A stretch of 64,000 nt of DNA, from positions 186,001 through 250,000 of the forward strand of contig JAMYHL010000003.1 in NCBI GenBank assembly GCA_025531455.1, read 5' to 3'. The position numbers and the translations under genes are program-made. This document shows positions 58,383 to 64,000 of the stretch, piece by piece. Position 1 is the stretch's first letter, and every line of letters starts with the position of its first letter. This stretch comes from Apiotrichum sp. Y4204. Lineage: Eukaryota > Basidiomycota > Tremellomycetes > Trichosporonales > Trichosporonaceae. The notes below the pieces were generated by a model. That model saw nothing but the letters and a program-made list of their open reading frames with translations, was not told the origin of the DNA and did not search any database.

Positions 58383-60226
58383 GCCAATTGGACGTTGTAC
58401 TGTATGCATAGGGTAATTGCTGTGTATACGTAGGAATCTGGAGTGTCTTGAGATATGGACTACGTATCTTATCTCATTGCACCCCCATGTCTCATCTCGA
58501 TCATTCCCATCCGCAGCACGACACGCACCATACTTCCTCATATATACAGATCGTACAGAGCTGCCAGTCGGACACTTGCACGCTTGGACACACCTCCGAC
58601 ACCTCGCGCCCGGACGTCTGTCGATCGCGTGCATTCCACGCCCGCCGCCCAAAGCCGGCGGTACCGCCGTACCGCCGCTGACGCCGCCAAACCTTGTCGG
58701 GAATCCTCCGAGGCACAACGCCAGGGGAAGCAACGATTGGGTTTCGGTAACGCATATCCCCAACTGTGCTGATCTCGGACCGCGGACCAGCGGAGGGGGA
58801 ACGGCGTAGGGTGGGGAGCGGACTCGGAGCGGCCGTCAGGACGAACTCAGGGCTGGTCAGGAGTGGGGAGGAGGTTACAGGTATCAGAGCGGCAACGTGG
58901 CAACGGTCCCGCGTTTCCACCTGCTAGCATATAAAACGCAGCGCACCGAGCACCGAGCACCGAGCACCGAGCACCCAGTACACCCAGTACCAGCACCCAG
59001 CGGCCCTCCCGCTGTTCCTCGCGTCCCGTGCCCTGGGCCTGCGGGACCGAGTTACGGCACGGATGTGCGTTTTGGAGCGCAGATGCAGGTGTAGTGGTAT
59101 TGTGCTGTCAAACATCTTTCTAATGAATCAAATGCGTCAATGGGTGGAATTGTGCCTCGACACGTTGCCTCACTAGAGGCTGGATCTTCTGGAATTCTGG
59201 AACACTTTTTCGCATTACAGGGCGTTTGTAAATAAACGTCGGTTGGATTCTATGCTTCCATGCTTCTCACCCACATTCCACGATCCACGAAAATTAGCTC
59301 GACACGCTACAGACCGTGAATGCATGGCGAGCTGGCGAGCGCTAGGGAGAGGAAAAAGGTCAATTGAGCGAGGAGGAGTGTAAATGGGGATAGCGCGTAG
59401 AGTGGGGGGAGTGGGAATGGGAATGGGGGGCTCGAATGGGCAAGGGGGAGTAGAGTGGGAATGCAGCGGCTCGAGCTACCATCTCTTGCCAGCTTGCCCA
59501 GGGGCCAGGGGCACGGCAGGACGGGACAGCGGTACAGCGCGGCTCTCACACTCTATTTTTTTTTGCTCCAGTCCCTTATAACGCGGCATGGCCAGACTGA
59601 CACTCGACACTCGACACTGGGAGGGGGGAACGGGAGCGGGAAAGAGGAGCAAGGAAACAACGTGCAGAGAGAGCTGCGGAAACTGGGTCGGTTGCCGGGT
59701 ACGATAGGCATATGGGGAGGCGCCACACCCAAACCTATGGGTGTTTGTAGTATTATGGAGAGTGAGCGACGGTTTCGGGGCTGGCGAGAACAGAGTTCTG
59801 GTGCTGCCGGGATATGGGATGCATAGAAGGGGACTGCGGCGGGAGTGGCTCCGACACACAGAGTCCAGCAGAGATACAACGCGCCGGCGACGGCATCGAC
59901 TATCGATGGGAAGGGGGACCGGATTTCTGTCATGTTAGCCTCGGCGAGATCTCCATTCCAACTCCCCCTCATTCCTATTCCGTTCCGTGTCCGCTTGTCG
60001 CGATCGCCCGGTCGTTCTTTGGCTGTACGCACGTCCTTTCCAACTCCATCCCCTCCTCCTTCTTTTTTCTTGTTCCTCTCCATCACCTGTCTCCCCCATC
60101 CCGCTTCCCGCTGCGGTCGTAATCGAAGCATCCCCGCCTCCGACATCTCCGTCCGCGTCACGTCCACTCTCTTTCTCATCGACTCTCACTCCAACCTCCC
60201 TTTAACCTCCCTCTCTCACTCTCACG
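58383..60226. other. intergenic region with short tandem repeats
   Basis: About 1.8 kb without supported exons. Features are a TATA-like ATATAAAACG (58929-58938), four tandem GCACCGA units (58943-58970) and purine-rich GGGAATGGGAATGGGGGG around 59410. The last 250 bp is a strongly CT-rich leader of the glycosyltransferase gene. Confidence 0.45.
58943..58977. repeat. tandem GCACCGA repeat
   Basis: Four perfect copies of GCACCGA (58943-58970) followed by a variant GCACCCA, just after a TATA-like sequence; related CACCCAGTAC units follow. Looks like replication-slippage microsatellite in a promoter-like setting. Confidence 0.7.
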
Positions 60227-62623
60227 ATGCGGTGGACGTCGCCCCCCGGCCGGGTCCTCCAGCTCCTGGCCATGGTCCTCCTCGCCGTCTCTCTCCTGCA
60301 CCTCGCTGGCCAGATCTCAAGCCCCTCCCCACCGCCGGGGTGGGGCGCGCCGCTACGCAGCGGCGGGATCCTCCCCGCGCGGGGTGTCGACCGCGACCTC
60401 GCAATCGCCCAGCTTACCCGCGTCGAGCCCCCGCGGTCCCCTCCAGAAGCCCAGCACGAGTGGAAGTACAACACCGTTCTGGGCGGGTTCAAGTGGCATA
60501 CCGAGAGCATGCTTCGCTCCCTTACGGCCTGTGCGGTCCGCGGGGACTGCCACCCGAACGCCTACAAGGTGAGTCCGAGAAGTGGGGGCCACGGCAAGAC
60601 GGGGTGTCACCTTCTGCGAGCGTTCATACAGGGCTTGCGAAGCTGTTCGATCGCGGTGTCCGAGCTCAAGGGTGTCACCGACACGGACGCTCACACCGAC
60701 ACGGATGCTCGCACCGTGACGCTCTAGGCCTTGCGGAGCTGGAGGGGTCCTGCGGTGACCACACCAGCACACCGGACAACCCCTTTCCGTCCACACACTG
60801 GAAAAGCTGACACCAGATTGCCATCTTCGCGACGATGCACTGCCACATGGCGCTCTACGACGGATACACGGGCGGCGAGGGCGTGTGGTGAGTGCCAACG
60901 GGTGGCAGACTATCCGGGTGCCACGCCTTCTGCCCCAACTCATGGGCTCCTTTCCCACCATTCCCCATACTAATGGCAGGTGCAAAGGCATGATGGACTC
61001 GCTTCGGCGGCAGGGCTACACGGTCATTCTTGCGCGCCGCGATTGGGAGTACATTTACCACCTTTACCGCCAGATCCCGGACCTGATCAAGGTTATTGTC
61101 GCAGACCCCAAGGGCGAACACGATATTATGTACACGGACTATATCAAGAAAAAGAACCGCCCTGATGGTATCCCCGCGTGGAAGGTGAGTAATCCGCAAG
61201 CGGGGGAAACGGCAGGCAGTGGAGCACAATGGTCGATAATGTGTAATGCAACGCGCCAGGCGCAAGCAGCACATGAGGCGACAACGTCTCTGCAACGCGC
61301 TTAAAGGATGGACTCTGGAGCCATGGTGCGGGTGTCCGCGTGTTCGGACATCCTTTGGTATGAGGTTCGCAGGGGATCAGACGCCACCGGACAAGCAACT
61401 TTGTTGTGGCGCCCGATTAACCCTCCAACACAAATGACTGGCGGAAGAACACCGGCGACCCTGGACGCCCCGACGGCAGGCAGTGGTGCCGGCGTGCGAC
61501 CGCCCTGTGGAGCATCGCACAGCGCTCTGTTCGTGTCTCACAGCCCTGTTGTGACTCATAGCTTGCTGTTTTGGCGCGTTACAGCTCTGCCTCGCTACTA
61601 CCCCCTTCCCTGGACACTCCTGACCGCAGTTCTTTTTCTTCTACTACTTCCCGAACTCGTTCACCACGATCGTCGGAAATCGGTGGACGATTGTCGCGGA
61701 ACCAACCTTCAACGGCGAGCCAGCCACCTACCTCGGATACGGGATGGAGCCGGAGGCAATGAACGGTGCTGTGCCATTCGAGAAGCGCCCCCACCGCGTG
61801 TACCTCATGGCCAAGTACTCGTGGTTCTTCAACCCGCCAATGGAGTACAAGGCGTGGGAGCACGACTTCTACCAGAGGGTGACGGACGAGCTGCGGCAAC
61901 GCTGGCCGGATTTCGAAATTGTCGGCGCCATCACCGAGGGCCGTTTCCCGAAGCAGGTCGAGGAGGAGGGCGAATATCTCATCCCCGAGGGTATCCACAA
62001 CTACGGCAAGCTGAACGCAACCGAGTTTGACGATAAGGTCTCCAACTCGCGCCTGCTGCTCGGTATCGGCCGCCCAGGCCTCAGCCCATCCCCGTACCGC
62101 GCGCTCGCCCGTGGCGTGCCCTTCCTCAATGTCGACATGGGCCACAACATGTTCCAGCACAACTCGCTTGCAACCCTGGGAGAGCCGTGAGTGGGGAGAA
62201 ATGAGTGGGGCTGACGAAAGATACGTCTACAATGTCAAGACGGGCAACTATACGGGCTTTGCGGAGGCGATTGCGAAGGCTATGGAGACACCAATTAAAC
62301 CGTGAGTCGAGGAAGCGGGGCTGGGTCTGGGTCTGGACTGCAGACGCACGGGAGCCCTGAAAAGCGGCGGCCCCAGGTGTTCTATTTCACTGTTCTATAC
62401 CGCCTGCCCCACATCCCACCACGACCCTTATTACTGACACCTCAGATGGATCGCCCCGTGGATGGAGATGAAGGCGTTTGACAAGCGCATGCGGGACTTT
62501 ATCGAGCGCGACTGGCGGTCCGAGGCGGCCGAAATCCTCGAGCAGCGAATTGCAGGCAACGAGACGCAGCTCCAGTTCCCCAACAGCCGGGAGGCCGGCA
62601 AGCTGGACATCTTCGAGCTCTAG
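60227..62623 (+). CDS. GT18-like (MGAT5-type) Golgi glycosyltransferase
   Basis: Exons 60227-60568, 60817-60887, 60980-61184, 61630-62186, 62221-62301 and 62446-62623 give 477 aa. The N-terminus is a short Arg lead, then a hydrophobic anchor (VLQLLAMVLLAVSLLHLAG, residues about 9-27): type II Golgi topology. Luminal sequence includes WKYNTVLGGFKWHTES, IAIFATMHCHMALYDGYTGG and the catalytic-half stretch SRLLLGIGRPGLSPSPYRAL with ARGVPFLNVDMGHNMFQHNS, similar in pattern to the nucleotide-sugar site of GT18 beta-1,6-N-acetylglucosaminyltransferases. Ends FPNSREAGKLDIFEL. The family call is by motif resemblance. Introns of 248 and 445 nt are long for this window; all frames close. Confidence 0.75.
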
Positions 62624-62983
62624 TGGCCCAGCAGCTAGCGGAGAGTGGCAACAGCCACGGCGACGTGAAGCCGCCACTTGCAATTGTGCGCTTTCATTGT
62701 CTCAATCTCTGGTTCTGTTCCTAGGTGGAGCGACCTCCCACTTGATTTCTGTGCCGTGGCTTGGCGTGGCTTGCGTTTGTCGCAAAGTCGCCGCCGGTGG
62801 CGCCCGCGCGCGCCCTGTAGATTAGATATAAATACCCCCCCCCCCCCACTCGGATCCCTACATTGTGAACTTGGCATGGATAGACAGCTGGTACTCGCGA
62901 TAGTGCGGAGACAGCACGCGAAGCGAGCGCACTCAGGACATAATTTTGATGGAACACTGCATTTCTATGACGAGGTCTGAGCT
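62624..62983. other. short intergenic convergent region
   Basis: About 360 bp between convergent genes; a TATA-like GATATAAATA is followed by a 13-C homopolymer (62835-62847). No gene accepted. Confidence 0.45.
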
Positions 62984-64000
62984 CTACACCCTCTCACTCG
63001 CGTGCTGCACGCGCTCGATATCCACCATGGGCAAATCGCTCGCGCCAAAGTTGGCCGGGGGCCGTTTGTTCCTGCCTTTGCGGTGCGCCTCGGTCGGCAC
63101 AAACGTGTACATGAACCCATTGAGTGCGCTCGCGGTGATGGCCGCGCTCCAGTGCACCCACGCCGAGGAGAGGTTGCCATTGGCCGCCATGAGCCCAAAG
63201 CATCGTGCGGGATTAAGAGCTGGCGTGAGTATTAGACTTGTGGACTTGTGGACTTGTGGTCCATAATCTCCACGTCCACTTACAAACACCATTCCACCCG
63301 GGGCGAACGTTTCCCGTGCCGAACCCCGCGAGGGCGACCACCGCGCCGACGAGGACGGGCCCCACCGCGGGGCCGTAGATGCGTGCCTGGCGGGGGTCGA
63401 GGCCGACGCCGTACGCGAGAAACACGACGACGAGGTACGTGCCGAGTTCGAGGACAAACGCGTCGCGTTTCGGGATGAGCGCAAAGTCGATGGAGCACCC
63501 TCCGACAATGTGCTAAAGCGTCAGCAAACAACACTACAGAATAGCAGTGTTTATTTTCTTACTTGGGGGAAATAGAACTTTGACCCGCCGAGACCAAGCT
63601 TGAGCCACCACGCGCCGGCGACGGCACCGAGTATCTGCCCGCCAACGTAGAAGAGCATGCGGGGGAGGGTACACAGGCCCGCGAAATACGTCGAGAGCGT
63701 GATGAACGGGTTGAGGTGCCCGCCGCTCGCGGGCGCCGCGGCGTACAGGAACAGCGTGATCGTTGCCCAGGTCGTGAGTGTCTGCGCACACGTTACTGCC
63801 AGCGGGGAGGAAGTGGACATGTGTTTCCCCAGCGAGTTGGCGAGCGTCCCGCTAAGGAAGACTTGGCAACCAGTACCTAGGCATTAACACTTAGCTCGCT
63901 CCGCGCGGCGCCAGCACTTACCCACACACTCAATGACCGCTGCTTTCCAGTATATCGGCTGGATGAACCCGGGGAGATCGATCGAGTCGCGGATGTTGGT
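62984..64000 (-). CDS. aquaporin / aquaglyceroporin (5' end cut by window)
   Basis: Exons (minus) 64000-63922 (incomplete), 63876-63563, 63512-63284 and 63219-62984. The reading frame enters at TNIRDSIDLPGFIQPIYWKA, the start of helix 1. Loop B is SGGHLNPFITLST, where the usual NPA is NPF; loop E is NGVSLNPARCFG with a canonical NPA followed by Arg of the selectivity filter and formed across the third intron. Helices 3-6 are visible: WATITLFLYAAA, LYVGGQILGAVAGAWWL-like, LGTYLVVVFLAYGVGL and VHWSAAITASALNGFMYTFV. The C-terminal tail is polar and short. A channel for water, glycerol or another small solute in plasma or internal membrane is expected; the NPF variant is typical of divergent fungal aquaporins. 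Confidence 0.9.

Noticed and set aside
56867..58763. Long minus-strand frames opposite the ABC transporter
   Set aside because: Shadow of the GAG-rich coding strand; poly-Leu/Arg composition typical of antisense.
62876..62980. 34-codon frame after a TATA-like box and poly-C tract
   Set aside because: Too short, no conservation evidence, and it lies in the 3' flank of two convergent genes.
1..64000. tRNA, rRNA, CRISPR array, LTR or DNA transposon
   Set aside because: I looked for B-box/T-loop patterns, direct-repeat arrays, long terminal repeats and transposase or reverse-transcriptase motifs on both strands and saw none; a tRNAscan and repeat-library search would be decisive.

Overview
This 64 kb window is a gene-dense piece of a nuclear genome from a basidiomycete fungus. 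Nearly every gene is interrupted by very short introns, often 31-60 nt, with GTGAGT or GTACGT donors and a CTGAC/CTAAC branch motif sitting only a few bases before the acceptor AG. Coding DNA is GC-rich and 5' leaders are CT-rich. This intron style and the gene content (Zn2Cys6 factor, PDR transporter, Yih1, hybrid histidine kinase) suggest a tremellomycetous yeast, possibly of the Trichosporonales; that placement is inference. All exon boundaries were assigned by hand from splice signals and frame continuity, without transcripts.

Left part (1-26 kb): a PDR-type ABC pump truncated by the window edge; a serine-rich protein with a peroxiredoxin-like (PRXL2/AhpC-TSA) domain; a 4 kb stretch with no recognisable gene; an AAMP/Sqt1-like WD40 protein convergent with a mitochondrial ALDH7-type dehydrogenase; a Zn2Cys6 transcription factor; the Gcn2 regulator Yih1/IMPACT; an unknown RG-tailed protein; and a membrane-anchored DUF218 protein.

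Middle part (25-46 kb): a GNAT acetyltransferase resembling the acetyltransferase half of bacterial MarR-GNAT fusions; a large unknown His-rich protein; two related HSL-type alpha/beta hydrolases about 13 kb apart; three small proteins (80, 74 and 130 aa); a 15-exon dual-core hybrid histidine kinase of about 1855 aa; and a SIMPL-domain-like protein.

Right part (45-64 kb): a small secreted GPI-type protein; an isochorismatase-family hydrolase; a 103-aa protein with a myristoylation/palmitoylation N-terminus; a Dal5-type MFS permease; a GFA/CENP-V-like zinc protein; an ABC transporter with a long acidic insertion inside its ATPase domain; a GT18-like glycosyltransferase; and an aquaporin cut by the right edge.

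There is no operon-like logic, no tRNA or rRNA gene, no CRISPR array and no intact transposon. Many genes suit a free-living saprobe that senses, pumps and detoxifies. The most interesting signals are the MarR-GNAT-like gene with a dense GATC cluster upstream, the ABC transporter with its acidic insertion and a TCCGCGGA plus TGAGTCA promoter, the dual-core histidine kinase, and several small proteins that simple ORF calling misses or truncates.
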